Below are positions 36,283-45,018 of a stretch of DNA of 64,000 nucleotides, piece by piece. Numbering within the stretch: the first letter of the stretch is position 1; each line of letters begins with the position of its first letter. Location of the stretch: assembly GCF_036013525.1 (NCBI RefSeq), contig NZ_CP107853.1, positions 248,001 to 312,000 on the forward strand. Reading direction: 5' to 3'. A program made the translations under genes and the position numbers. The stretch comes from Nonomuraea sp. NBC_00507. Lineage in GTDB: Bacteria; Actinomycetota; Actinomycetes; Streptosporangiales; Streptosporangiaceae. The notes beneath the pieces were generated by a model. The model made no database searches, was not told the origin of the DNA, and worked only from the letters and a program-made list of their open reading frames with translations.

Positions 36283-36691
36283 CCGTACCGCGCCCTGCTC
36301 ACGGCCCTTATGGGCCTCTGACCAGCACCGTTGCACATCCGAGAGCGCCTCCGGACGTGAGCATCGATAACCCTGCGGGCTCTCTTCCAAGATCTCTCGA
36401 TGCCATGTCGGCCTAGATACGCGCAACGGCTCGTTCGGCGGACCCCGTCCGCACCCCGAACGACAAGGGCTGAGTGCCCCAGGGCCGACGCTAGACGGAA
36501 AGTACTTTGACGCTCAGCGAAGGGTCGTGTACCGAGCGGCGCCGGCGCAGCCGTGGAATGCGCTTTTTTGGGATTAATGTTCTTTGATTGCGGTTTGTCC
36601 GCTTGCGGAGGGGATAGCTCATAGGCCCCTCTATGGCGACATATCCAGATTGGCGGCAATCAGGACTTTCGTTCTGCTAGCTTTACCGCGC
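36283..36691. other. Intergenic region without recognised gene
   Basis: Apart from the small hairpin at 36303-36316 I see no gene in these 409 bases. Base composition drops in AT-richer stretches near 36560-36680, which may carry the promoter of the next gene (TAGCTT near 36678 with no ribosome site suggests a leaderless start). Confidence 0.4.
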
Positions 36692-37135
36692 ATGGGGGCA
36701 ACACTTTCAAGGGGAAGTAAGACGGGGCGGTTAATCACGGCGGGAACTGTGCTCGTCGCGCTCGGCTACGGAACGGTTGCAGGCGACGACGATCTGTTCC
36801 CATTTGGGCCGATGGTCCAATACGCCTTCAGTGTTCCGCCTGATGGGGAGATCAAATCGCTCTTCATGGAGGCGGAGACCGCGGCGGGCGCGAGGTTCGA
36901 GATTCCCATCGAGCCGTCATACGTCGGGATCCGCCGCGCCGAACTAGAGGGCCAGCTGACCCGATATATCAACAATCCGGCGCTACTCCAGGAAATGGCC
37001 GAGGCGTATGCCCGGCTCCACCCGAAGGCTCCGCGTCTGACGAAACTTCATGTCATCACCAAGGTCATCAAGCTGAGGGACCGGCGCCCGGCGTGGACCC
37101 GCAACGTTGTGAGGGTGTCATGGTCGGTGCGCTGA
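36692..37135 (+). CDS. Hypothetical protein linked to HTTM-like gene
   Basis: This 147-residue protein has one N-terminal hydrophobic segment (about residues 13-30, LITAGTVLVALGYGTVAG). A soluble part follows with FGPMVQYAFSVPPDGEIKSL, repeated polar helices and a basic C-terminus. It looks anchored or exported. Its stop overlaps the next gene start by 16 bases, so the two are co-translated. In related genomes small proteins of this sort sit by HTTM-like proteins; the role is unknown. Confidence 0.6.
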   Translation: MGATLSRGSKTGRLITAGTVLVALGYGTVAGDDDLFPFGPMVQYAFSVPPDGEIKSLFMEAETAAGARFEIPIEPSYVGIRRAELEGQLTRYINNPALLQEMAEAYARLHPKAPRLTKLHVITKVIKLRDRRPAWTRNVVRVSWSVR

Positions 37136-37983
37136 CGCGTTGGTGGTTTCCCCCGATCCCCCTACGGCGGATCGGCATCCTCCGGGTCATCGTCTATCTG
37201 TTCCTGCCCCTGGACATGCTGTTGTTCACCGGGAGCGTGTGGGGGCACACGCAGGCCACGTCCGTCTATCAGCCGGTCCTCCTGGCACGTCTGCTCCACT
37301 TACCGGGGGCGACCGAGGCGCTGGTCTACCCCTTGTTCGCGATCGTCGTCGTCGCGGCACTGATCGCGGCGACCGGCCGGCTGCCCCGCGCGGCGGGGTA
37401 CGTGGCAGCGCTCGGCTATCTGCAGTGGGCCATGCTCGCCATGTCGTACGGCAAGGTCGACCACGACCACCTCGCCCTGATCGTGGCCCTCTTCGTGCTG
37501 CCCACGGTGGGCCGGGCCGGCGAGGAGGCGGCGGGGTGGGCGGTGCGCTGCGTGCAGATCGCGGTCGTGGCCACCTACTTCCTGTCCGCGTACGCGAAGA
37601 TCCGCCATGGCGGATGGGAGTGGCCGAACGGCGCCACCTTCCAATGGGCGATCGCCCGCCGCGGCACGTTCTTCGGTCACTTCGTGGCGGACATCCCAGG
37701 CGCGCTCCTCATCGGCCAGTGGCTCGTCCTGCTTGCCGAGACGGTCTCGCCGGTCGTGTTGTTCGTGCGTGGCCGCGCGCTGTACACGGGTGTGGCCTTC
37801 TTCCTCGGCTTCCACCTGATGACGTGGGCGGTGATCACGATTCACTTCCTGCCGCACGTGATCTGCCTGGCCGCGTTCCTACCGCTGGAGCGTCTGCCCA
37901 TCCCCGGGAAGCGCGCACGCCGGGGTGCCGCCGGGCAGGCGGCTTCGATTGTTCGCGGTGAGCCGGTAGAGCCCGTGCCCTAG
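37120..37983 (+). CDS. HTTM-like multi-span membrane protein
   Basis: This 287-residue protein has seven to eight spans and opens WWFPPIPLRRIGILRVIVYL. That is the style of HTTM (horizontally transferred transmembrane) proteins related to vitamin K-dependent carboxylase membrane domains. KIRHGGWEWPNGATFQWAI and FLGFHLMTWAVITIHFLPHV are conserved-looking segments. Paired with a DCC-type thiol protein (convergent, overlapping by 105 bases), a redox role is plausible. ATG 37120 follows GAGGG by 5 bases. Confidence 0.68.
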   Translation: MVGALTRWWFPPIPLRRIGILRVIVYLFLPLDMLLFTGSVWGHTQATSVYQPVLLARLLHLPGATEALVYPLFAIVVVAALIAATGRLPRAAGYVAALGYLQWAMLAMSYGKVDHDHLALIVALFVLPTVGRAGEEAAGWAVRCVQIAVVATYFLSAYAKIRHGGWEWPNGATFQWAIARRGTFFGHFVADIPGALLIGQWLVLLAETVSPVVLFVRGRALYTGVAFFLGFHLMTWAVITIHFLPHVICLAAFLPLERLPIPGKRARRGAAGQAASIVRGEPVEPVP

Positions 37984-38262
37984 CCAGCGCATCGGCGGCA
38001 GCCGCAGGACCAGTCCCAGCGGGCTCCACGGCAACCCGGCGTCGATCAGCAGCTTGGCTACTGCCTGGGCTCCGCCGTACACGCCGCTTTCGGAGATCCA
38101 CAGCAGCTCGTACTGGGCGCGCTCACGCGTCACGCCGAGGCTGGCGAGGTCGGCGAACTGCCAGGCCGTGATCCGCGCCCGGGTCCGCATACGCCGCTGG
38201 ATGAACCGGACGCACATCGTACAGAATCCACAGTCTCCGTCGAAGACGAGTACGGGTCCCAT
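37879..38262 (-). CDS. DCC1-like thiol-disulfide oxidoreductase family protein
   Basis: This 127-residue protein starts MGPVLVFDGDCGFCTMCVRF; DGDCGFC with CxxC is the DUF393/DCC hallmark. The tail GLYRLTANNRSRLPGG and ACALP matches the family, so the long overlap with the HTTM-like gene is real rather than a bad call. TACAGT seven bases before the ATG and no ribosome site suggest a leaderless message. It likely works in membrane-associated redox chemistry. Confidence 0.78.
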   Translation of the reverse strand: MGPVLVFDGDCGFCTMCVRFIQRRMRTRARITAWQFADLASLGVTRERAQYELLWISESGVYGGAQAVAKLLIDAGLPWSPLGLVLRLPPMRWLGHGLYRLTANNRSRLPGGTPACALPGDGQTLQR

Positions 38263-38797
38263 GGGACAGACTGTACGCGCTACCGCCTCACCGTCATCAA
38301 CGGCCGAGCGCACGCAGGTGGCGGGCCGTCAGCGAGCCCGGTGCGTGGACGAGATCGCGTGGCCTGCCCTGGAAGACCACCGACCTCGAGGGTCCGCCCG
38401 AGCTCATCGCGTACTCGCGGCGGCTGGCCGAACGCATCGCGGCCGTCGCGTTCGGCTTCCTGTCCCTTTGGCATCCTCGCGGTCCGTCTTCGTTCGCCGG
38501 AGAGTTCCACGCAATTCGGTGGGCCAGGGCTGAGGAACGAAGCCCTGGCCCACCGGTCGCCCCCGACCATGTATGGCGACCGGCCACGATGTGGCGATCG
38601 TAAGGACTGCATCCGTGCGGCGGCGTGGCAACCCGGGTCCGTGCGTTCGGTAAGAGCGGCGTAGCAGGCGTGCGGCGCCCCGCCCGGCGTCCCGCCGCCG
38701 TCCGGGACCGGCCCCCAGACTGCGCGCCCGGACGGCGGACGGGCGGAGGGCCGGGGGTACGTCGGCGCGCCGCGCCGCCGCCTTGACACCTAAGAGA
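38263..38797. other. Intergenic region with 14-bp hairpin and possible relic
   Basis: GGTGGGCCAGGGCT (38518-38531) pairs perfectly with AGCCCTGGCCCACC (38541-38554), a strong terminator-like hairpin. A rightward frame before it (PPELIAYSRRLAERIAAVAF) is protein-like but has no recognisable start or family. I regard it as a relic at best. Confidence 0.4.
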
Positions 38798-39108
38798 TCA
38801 ATTCGGCGATGTAGAGGACCTTGCCGGGTTGGGCCACGCGATGACTCCCAGGGTTGCCGCGTACTCGCGAGCTTCACGGCGGACGCTGATCGGGGCGGTT
38901 GCCAGGATGTCACGGACCAGCCGGAGCGCCGCGGGGCGGCCGGTGATCTCCTCGGGTGCGATCTCGCCTGCGGCGCGCAGGATGTGCAGTGCACTTTCGT
39001 GCTGGTTCCACATGAGAAAGGCGCGGGAGGTGTCGAGCAGCAGCGTGGCCTTGCGTTCATTGATCGGGAGTTTGTCCAGCTCGATCTGGCGGCCGTAGTC
39101 GATGGCGG
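38798..39108 (-). pseudogene. C-terminal remnant of XRE/TPR regulator
   Basis: The leftward frame IDYGRQIELDKLPINERKAT, LLLDTSRAFLMWNQHESALH, APEEITGRPAALRLVRDILA and REAREYAATLGV matches the TPR-like C-terminus of actinomycete XRE regulators. The N-terminal HTH is missing: at about 39108 the sequence becomes an IS21 fragment on the other strand. Confidence 0.6.
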
Positions 39109-39117
39109 TGCCCGCGT

Positions 39118-39367
39118 CTGGTTTCTGGTGACCGAGTATGAGATGGAGGGGATTTCCTACTCGACGGTCTGTGACTACGTGTCTTGGCGGCGACCGGAGA
39201 TCAAGGTTGAGGCGGGCGGGGCGCCACCACGGGAAGTACCGATCGATCAAGAGCACAAGCCTGGAGTCGAAGCGGAGGCCGACTTCGGGGATGTGGTCAT
39301 CGACCTGGCCGGGGAGCTGACAGCCTGCTACATGTTCGTGTTCCGTCAGCGTTGGTTCGCCGCGTGA
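39118..39367 (+). pseudogene. IS21-family IstA transposase fragment
   Basis: VTEYEMEGISYSTVCDYVSW, RRPEIKVEAGGAPP and EADFGDVVIDLAGELTACYM match the stretch of IstA that leads to the first catalytic Asp region. About 80 of some 400-500 residues remain, with no IstB. The piece joins the XRE remnant directly, so IS21 insertion followed by deletion explains both. The gap 39368-39698 shows no gene. Confidence 0.65.
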
Positions 39368-39698
39368 ACCGCAAGTACATGACTACACAGAATCACAAAT
39401 CTTGAGCTCACGTACGTTAAATCTTCGAAGTCGTGCTACTACACTCTCGGTCTTCCGTGACACCCCCCGAGCTCTCTGCAAGCCATCTACCTGCGGATCC
39501 TCTCAGCCCAGCCGCCATGTGTGACTACAAACTGCGGAACCCGGGCGAATCTACGCCATCCAACGAGAGTGCGCGACGGGGATGCTCCCGGACCTGGCCT
39601 GAACTAGCCAGGCCCCCTCTGGACATTCGTCGATGAATGTCGCTATCGTCCCGCAGGGTCAATTCGTGCCCCGATCCCGTTGCGTTCCGGAGGTCCGC

Positions 39699-41054
39699 AT
39701 GTTTTCCTTGGCCGCTCATGAAAGAAGGGGGGTGTGGCGAACCATCTCCGGCCTCGCTGTTCCTCTATTTATGGCTGGGTCCCTCAATTTCGCTGCCCAG
39801 CTCGGAATTATCGTGATTCTGGGGCGTATGGGGGGAGAGGCCATTTATGTACGTTCCCTGTATCAGCCTGTGAGCCTCACCGTCCTTGCCCTGAGTGTGG
39901 GCTTCGCGGTCTGCAACCAGGTCGCCGCAGCGATCAGCAAGGGGGCCGGGCGCCCCCGGGACGTCATGTCGAACGCCGCCAGCCTGGCCAGGGTTTGGCT
40001 CGGGCTCGGCGCGGTCCTCTACCTGGTCCTCGCGGTCGCGGCTCCCTCCCTGACCGGTCTCCTTCATGTGGACGCCGGGCTGCGGGACACGTTTGCCTCC
40101 TTCCTGCGCTGGACCAGCGCGGCCAGTCTGCTGGCCGTCGGGGAGGAGATGTGCGCGTCCAGCCTGCGTGGCTATGGGTATGTGCGACAGGCCACCGTCC
40201 TGGTCATCTGTACGGCGATCGTGAGGATCGGCCTCGTGGCCGGCCTCGGGCTCGGTGTCGACATCGGGGTCGCGGCGGTGCCCATCGCCGAGGCGACAGC
40301 GGGTCTGACCGGCCTGACCATGGGCCTGGTGCTGCTGCGCCGCACCGAGCTGTGGCATCCGTCGGCCGCCCGGATCTGGCGGCGTGAGGTGTTCACCGAC
40401 CTGCGCCGCATCGGTGTGCCCATCGCCATGTCCTTTCTCGTGCTCTCCGCGTACAACCTCGCGGTCATCGGCGTCCTCGGGAACTACGGGGAGAACGCGG
40501 TGGCCGGGTTCACGGTCGCTTCCACCCTGCAGGGCGTCGTGCTGCTGCCGGGCATGGTCCTGGGTACAGCCACAGCGATCACCATCAACCAGCAACGCGG
40601 CGCGGGCGAATGGCGGCGAATACGTGAATCGATGCGCGGTGGCATCGAGGTCACCGTCGTGACCTACGTGGTGATCGCGACGCTGGTGTGGTCACTGCAT
40701 GACCCGCTGGCGCGGCTGATAGGCGGCGACGCCGGGGTGGCCGCAGCCGCGGGCAGTTACCTGGGCGCCGTGGCGCTCACCTACGCCGTCCAGGGACCCG
40801 TGCTCGCCTCGCTGACCGTCATGGAGGAGACCGGCGGCGGATTCCGGGCCATCGTGCTCAACGCCATCTACTTCGGCCTAATCGTCGCGGTCGGCGCGGC
40901 GGCGGCACACGCCGTCGGCAGCGCGGACGGCTTCTACGCCGCGGTGGCATACTGCAACCTGATCGGCGTGACGGTGCCGCTCATCGCCATACGACACATA
41001 CGAAAACTGTCGGCCAGGGGCAGCGCCGCTCAATCAGCCGCCGCGACTGGCTGA
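39699..41054 (+). CDS. MATE family efflux transporter
   Basis: This 451-residue protein has about twelve spans. Both MATE halves are visible: GLAVPLFMAGSLNFAAQLGI near the start with SVGFAVCNQVAAAISKGAGR, and the second half GVPIAMSFLVLSAYNLAVIG with GTATAITINQQRGAGEWRRI. It probably exports a drug or metabolite with Na or H exchange. ATG 39699 lies 5 bases after GGAGG; an upstream in-frame ATG lacks a site. IS21 relics lie on both sides. Confidence 0.83.
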   Translation: MFSLAAHERRGVWRTISGLAVPLFMAGSLNFAAQLGIIVILGRMGGEAIYVRSLYQPVSLTVLALSVGFAVCNQVAAAISKGAGRPRDVMSNAASLARVWLGLGAVLYLVLAVAAPSLTGLLHVDAGLRDTFASFLRWTSAASLLAVGEEMCASSLRGYGYVRQATVLVICTAIVRIGLVAGLGLGVDIGVAAVPIAEATAGLTGLTMGLVLLRRTELWHPSAARIWRREVFTDLRRIGVPIAMSFLVLSAYNLAVIGVLGNYGENAVAGFTVASTLQGVVLLPGMVLGTATAITINQQRGAGEWRRIRESMRGGIEVTVVTYVVIATLVWSLHDPLARLIGGDAGVAAAAGSYLGAVALTYAVQGPVLASLTVMEETGGGFRAIVLNAIYFGLIVAVGAAAAHAVGSADGFYAAVAYCNLIGVTVPLIAIRHIRKLSARGSAAQSAAATG

Positions 41055-41230
41055 ATCAAACGGGAGCCGGACGAGGACGGGGCACGGGACGGTGTTCCGC
41101 CGCAGCCGCGCCGCGTCGACAACCAGGCCACTCCCTGCTCGTGGCCGTCGTCACCGATCATCCCCGAGTCGACCTGGGCTCTTCGTCTGAACCACCCCAT
41201 GGCACACGTTAACAATCAGTAACTACTGAG

Positions 41231-41415
41231 TGTGACAGGTGATGCTGATCTGCAGACCAGTCACGCTTCTAACCTCGCGGGTGGGGCCAAACTCATCCGC
41301 GATCAAGGTTCCACGATCAACAAGTGGGGCCAAATCCCGTTGATGACCATGCATCAACGATCAACACCTGGTGCCTGATCCCGCACGAGCGGTGGGGCCG
41401 CTTCTCGCGCCCCCG
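41231..41415. repeat. IS21-like terminal repeat remnant
   Basis: GTGGGGCCAAA occurs at 41281-41291 and 41324-41334 and as GTGGGGCC at 41392-41399. ACGATCAACA occurs at 41313-41322 and 41357-41366, so a unit of about 43 bases is tandem. Multiple terminal repeats of this sort are known at IS21 ends, and an istA fragment lies 1.9 kb to the left. TGTGACAGGTGATG near 41231 may be the outer end. The rest of 41055-41561 holds no gene. Confidence 0.4.
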
Positions 41416-41561
41416 GCTTTGATGGAGACCTTGGTCCCCGCAATCGTTGGACAGGTGGTTCCATAGGATCAGTCAGCGTTCTGCACCTTCATGCCGCGTA
41501 GCCGACAATTCCGATACCCAGGGTGGGGCAGGAAACTCGTCGTCATGTGAAAGGCCCGTCA

Positions 41562-42797
41562 CTATCTCTGCTCCGGAGTCAGGACGTGTCGGGTCCGGTC
41601 CCCGATCCAGGCCGCTTCGAGGATCGCGGTCAGGCTGGCGGTGTCGGTCGGGCCTGGATGGTTCTGGATCAAGCGGGTGACGCCACTGGCCATCTCCGCG
41701 AAGCGCGAGAGGTCGGCGCGTGCCACGCCGATGTCCGCCAAGGTAGTAGGGATGCCGATGTCGGCAAGGAGCCCGTCGAGCCAGGTGAGGAACGTATCTG
41801 CAGCCTCGGCATCCGAGGCGTCGGTCACGTCGAGCCCGCACACCCCGGCGAGGATGGCCAACCGGTCGCCGATGGCATCCCTGGCCGCGTCCAGCGCGTA
41901 GGGCAGCAGCAGCCCGACGCCCAGGCCGTGCGGTGTGTGGGTGGCTGCGCCGATGGGGTACTGGAGAGCGTGCGGAGCCGCGTTGCCTGCGTGGGAAAAT
42001 GCGAGCCCGGCTAGCATGGACCCATAGGACATGTCCGCGCGCGCGTCCCTGTCGCCTCCGTCCCTGACGACATGGGGCAAGCTGCGGGCGATCCGCTCCG
42101 CGGCCAGGAGCGCGTAGTGATCGGTGATCGGGTTGCGGCCGAGGAAGACCTGCTCCACCGGGTCGCGCGGTCCGTGGGCCCGGGGTCGCGCGGTGTAGCT
42201 CTCCACCGCGTGACAAAACGCGTCGATGCCGGAGTGGGCAGTGACGGTCGCAGGGCAGGTGTAGGTGAGCTCGGGGTCGACGATGGCGAAGTCGGGCACG
42301 ATGTGGACGCTGGAGACCCCCACCTTCAGCTCGCGGTCCGGGTCGGTCAACACCGAGACGGGCGTGAGCTCGGAGCCGGTGCCTGACGTCGTCGGGACCG
42401 CGACGAGAGGCATCGTCGGCCCCGGCACCTTCGACTCCCCGTAGAAGTCGCGCGGCGTCCCACCGTGGCACCGGATGACGCCGACGATTTTGGCGAGGTC
42501 GATCACCGTGCCACCCCCGATGGCGAGGATTACGTCGGCGTCCACCTCTGCGGCGACCGAGACGGCCAGGGCGACATCAGTGAGTGGCACGTCCGGAGTC
42601 GCGTCGGCGAACACCCCGACGGCTTCGACCTTCTCCCGCACGGCGGCCACGATCTCGGCCACGCCCGGCTGCCCCAGAAGAACCCGGTCGGTCACGATGA
42701 GGACTCGCGAGCCACACTCGGCCACCACTCGTGGGATGTTCTGCGCGACCCCTTCGCCCACTATCAGCTGGCGTGGTCCGCGGACGGTCTCAAGCAT
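41562..42797 (-). CDS. Iron-containing alcohol dehydrogenase
   Basis: This 411-residue group III alcohol dehydrogenase has the NAD motif GGGTVIDLAK (about residues 94-103), PTTSGTGSELTPVSVLTD, and metal ligands in DAFCHAVESYTA and the HTPHGLGVGLLLPYALD segment. Maleylacetate reductase and 4-hydroxybutyrate dehydrogenase share this fold. It ends the leftward catabolic run and begins one base after the Ldh remnant. With the aldehyde dehydrogenase it suggests oxidation of an alcohol or reduction of a keto acid. Confidence 0.83.
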   Translation of the reverse strand: MLETVRGPRQLIVGEGVAQNIPRVVAECGSRVLIVTDRVLLGQPGVAEIVAAVREKVEAVGVFADATPDVPLTDVALAVSVAAEVDADVILAIGGGTVIDLAKIVGVIRCHGGTPRDFYGESKVPGPTMPLVAVPTTSGTGSELTPVSVLTDPDRELKVGVSSVHIVPDFAIVDPELTYTCPATVTAHSGIDAFCHAVESYTARPRAHGPRDPVEQVFLGRNPITDHYALLAAERIARSLPHVVRDGGDRDARADMSYGSMLAGLAFSHAGNAAPHALQYPIGAATHTPHGLGVGLLLPYALDAARDAIGDRLAILAGVCGLDVTDASDAEAADTFLTWLDGLLADIGIPTTLADIGVARADLSRFAEMASGVTRLIQNHPGPTDTASLTAILEAAWIGDRTRHVLTPEQR

Positions 42798-42798
42798 G

Positions 42799-43289
42799 TC
42801 AGTGCCTCTCTGGAACGTCGGCGGTGATTTGCTGGGCGGACGTCCAGGTCACCTGCGAGACCGGGACGGCGTCGGCAAGGTTGGCTGCCGGGTGGCGCAG
42901 GCGCGCGCGCCGGGCTCCCAGACTCGGTCGTGCCCGGGCGCCCTCGGGTCCATCGCGATGAAGACGTCGCCCTTGGTGGGCTGGTCAGTCGGGTCGAGGG
43001 TCCCGCGGACATCGTCGCCAAGGGCGGTACGAGTCAAGGTCGCGACCAGCACCTCGATCATGAGCCCGAGGGCGTAGCCTTTGGGACCGCCGAAAGGGCT
43101 GATCGCCCCATCCACCGCCGCGGCCGCGTCTGTGGCGCGCACACCGGCGGAGTCGACGGCGTCCCCTGGTGCCAGCGGATCCGTGCCGACCATGGCCCGG
43201 GTCCCGCCCCACGGGTGGAGGCCGGTCAGGTCATGTGCGCACAGGGCGCGGTGATCCTCGGCGGGCACCCGGAGCAGCGGGCCGGTCAC
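42799..43289 (-). pseudogene. Malate/L-lactate dehydrogenase (Ldh_2) family remnant
   Basis: Text of the C-terminal half is visible: RAMVGTDPLAPGDA, AAAVDGAISPFGGPKGYALG, LMIEVLVATL, GDVFIAMDPRAPGHDRVWE. A one-base frameshift follows, and the other frame holds ANLADAVPVSQVTWTSAQQI ending at TGA 42799. The first half of about 170 residues is missing and the part after GTDP is shortened. So this operon gene is dead, although its neighbours are intact. Confidence 0.7.
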
Positions 43290-44743
43290 GGTAGGTCGAT
43301 CGCCGCGTAGGTGACGTCGAGGTACTCAAGGATGCCCTCGTGCGACCCCTCCTTGCCGATCCCGGACTGCTTCACGCCTCCGAACGGAGCTGACGGGTCC
43401 GAGATCAGACCACGGTTGATGCCGAGCATCCCCGTCTCTAGCCCCTCGGCGAACCGGAGCGCCCGCTGGAGGTCACGGGTGAAGACGTATCCGGCCAGGC
43501 CGTGCTCGGTGTCGTTGGCCTTCGCCATCACCTCGTCGTCGGACGTGAACGAGATGATCGGGGCCACCGGGCCGAAGATTTCCGCCTCCAGCATCCGCGC
43601 GTCTTCGGGCACGTCGACGAGGACCGTAGGCGGGTAGAAGTGGCCCGGCCCATCCGGACGCTCGCCGCCCACCAAGACACGGGCTCCGCGATTGACCGCG
43701 TCGGCGACGAGCTCGTCGATCTTGGTGACCGAGGCCTCGTCGATCAACGCCCCGACGTCCACGCCGTCGTCGAGACCATGGCCCACCGAGAGCGCGCCCA
43801 TCCGCTTGGCGAAGCGCGCCGTGAACTCCTCGCGCACCGGCTCCTCGACGTAGATTCGGTTGGCCGCGATGCAGGACTCCCCGATGTTGCGCATCTTGGC
43901 CACCATGGCACCGTCGAGCGCGACGTCCAGGTCCGCGTCGGCACACACGATCAAGGCCGCGTTGCCGCCCAGTTCCATGGAGGTGCGCAGCACGTTGTCC
44001 GCCGCCTGTCGTAGCAGCACGCGCCCGACCTCGGTCGACCCGGTGAACGAAAGCTTGCGGGTCCGACGGTCGGCCAGCAGTGCTGAGACCACCTCGCCGG
44101 CACGCTTGGTTGTCACGACGTTGACGACGCCCGGGGGAACGCCGACCTCCTCCATGATGCGGGCCAGGAACAGCATGGTGAGTGGCGTCTGGGCTGCTGG
44201 CTTGGTGATCGTCGTGCAGCCCGCCGCCAGCGCAGGAGCGATCTTGCGGGCACCCATGGCCAACGGAAAGTTCCAGGGCGTCACGAAGACGCACGGTCCG
44301 ACCGGCCTCGGCACGGTGAGGATGCGATATCCACCAGCGGGAGCGGTGTTGTAGCGCCCCTCGACGCGCACCGCCTCCTCGGCGAACCAACGGAAGAACT
44401 CGGCGCCGTAGGCCACCTCTCCCCGAGCCTCGGCGAGCGGCTTGCCCATCTCGAGCGTTATCAGCCGGGCGACCTCCTCGGATCGCTCGGTCAGTGCCCG
44501 GTACGTCGCGGTCAACAACTCTGACCGTTTTCGCGGCGGGGTCGCCGCCCACTCCGCCATTGCGTTGCTCGCCACGTCCAGAGCGGCGAGCCCGTCAACG
44601 ACGTCGGCGTCCGCCACCTCGGCGATGGTCTTGCCGGTGGCCGGGTCCTCGACGACAAAAGTGGCTCCGCTGGCGGCGTCGCGCCAGGCGTCGCCAATCC
44701 GGAGCCGCCGGTGCTCGGGGGCCAGGACGTTCATCGGACTCAT
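43286..44743 (-). CDS. NAD(P)-dependent aldehyde dehydrogenase (SSADH-like)
   Basis: This 485-residue protein has the cofactor loop VTPWNFPLAM, the FTGSTEVGR turn, catalytic Glu in MELGGNAALIV, nucleophile Cys in NIGESCIAANRIYVEE and the closing FGGVKQSGIGKEGSHEGILE. It is most like succinate-semialdehyde dehydrogenases. ATG 44743 follows AGGAGG by 7 bases; the frame is open to 44995 but that part lacks family text. It overlaps the Ldh remnant by 4 bases. Confidence 0.86.
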   Translation of the reverse strand: MSPMNVLAPEHRRLRIGDAWRDAASGATFVVEDPATGKTIAEVADADVVDGLAALDVASNAMAEWAATPPRKRSELLTATYRALTERSEEVARLITLEMGKPLAEARGEVAYGAEFFRWFAEEAVRVEGRYNTAPAGGYRILTVPRPVGPCVFVTPWNFPLAMGARKIAPALAAGCTTITKPAAQTPLTMLFLARIMEEVGVPPGVVNVVTTKRAGEVVSALLADRRTRKLSFTGSTEVGRVLLRQAADNVLRTSMELGGNAALIVCADADLDVALDGAMVAKMRNIGESCIAANRIYVEEPVREEFTARFAKRMGALSVGHGLDDGVDVGALIDEASVTKIDELVADAVNRGARVLVGGERPDGPGHFYPPTVLVDVPEDARMLEAEIFGPVAPIISFTSDDEVMAKANDTEHGLAGYVFTRDLQRALRFAEGLETGMLGINRGLISDPSAPFGGVKQSGIGKEGSHEGILEYLDVTYAAIDLP

Positions 44744-45018
44744 TGCGTCGCCTCCTGTGATGTTCTTGGTGATGTCCAGCGTGACCTCAGCGATCGCGCC
44801 ACGCGCGTTGACGAACGGGTCACCCGACCTCGTCGGGGTCGAGGTTGCCGAGCGGGTCAATGTGACCTTGGCCCTGGCTGCAGGGCGACGCCCCGCGCCA
44901 CCGATCGCCTTCTCGGGCCATGGCTGCTTCAGCGTCGTCAGGCCGTGCTCACCAGTGACGGTCCGCCGAGGCTCGATTGCCACGTGCGGGCGCATATTGA
45001 CGTCGCCGCCCCGCGCGA

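Noticed and set aside
38280..38789. Minus-strand 169-codon frame in the gap after the DCC gene
   Set aside because: Arg/Pro-rich shadow text interrupted by a strong hairpin; no start signal or motif.
41281..41399. CRISPR-like repeats
   Set aside because: Only two to three short copies with unequal content and no constant spacer size; IS21-type terminal repeats explain them better. No CRISPR array was seen anywhere in the window.
44744..44995. N-terminal extension of the aldehyde dehydrogenase
   Set aside because: The frame is open but family text begins at the ATG at 44743, which has AGGAGG at ideal spacing.
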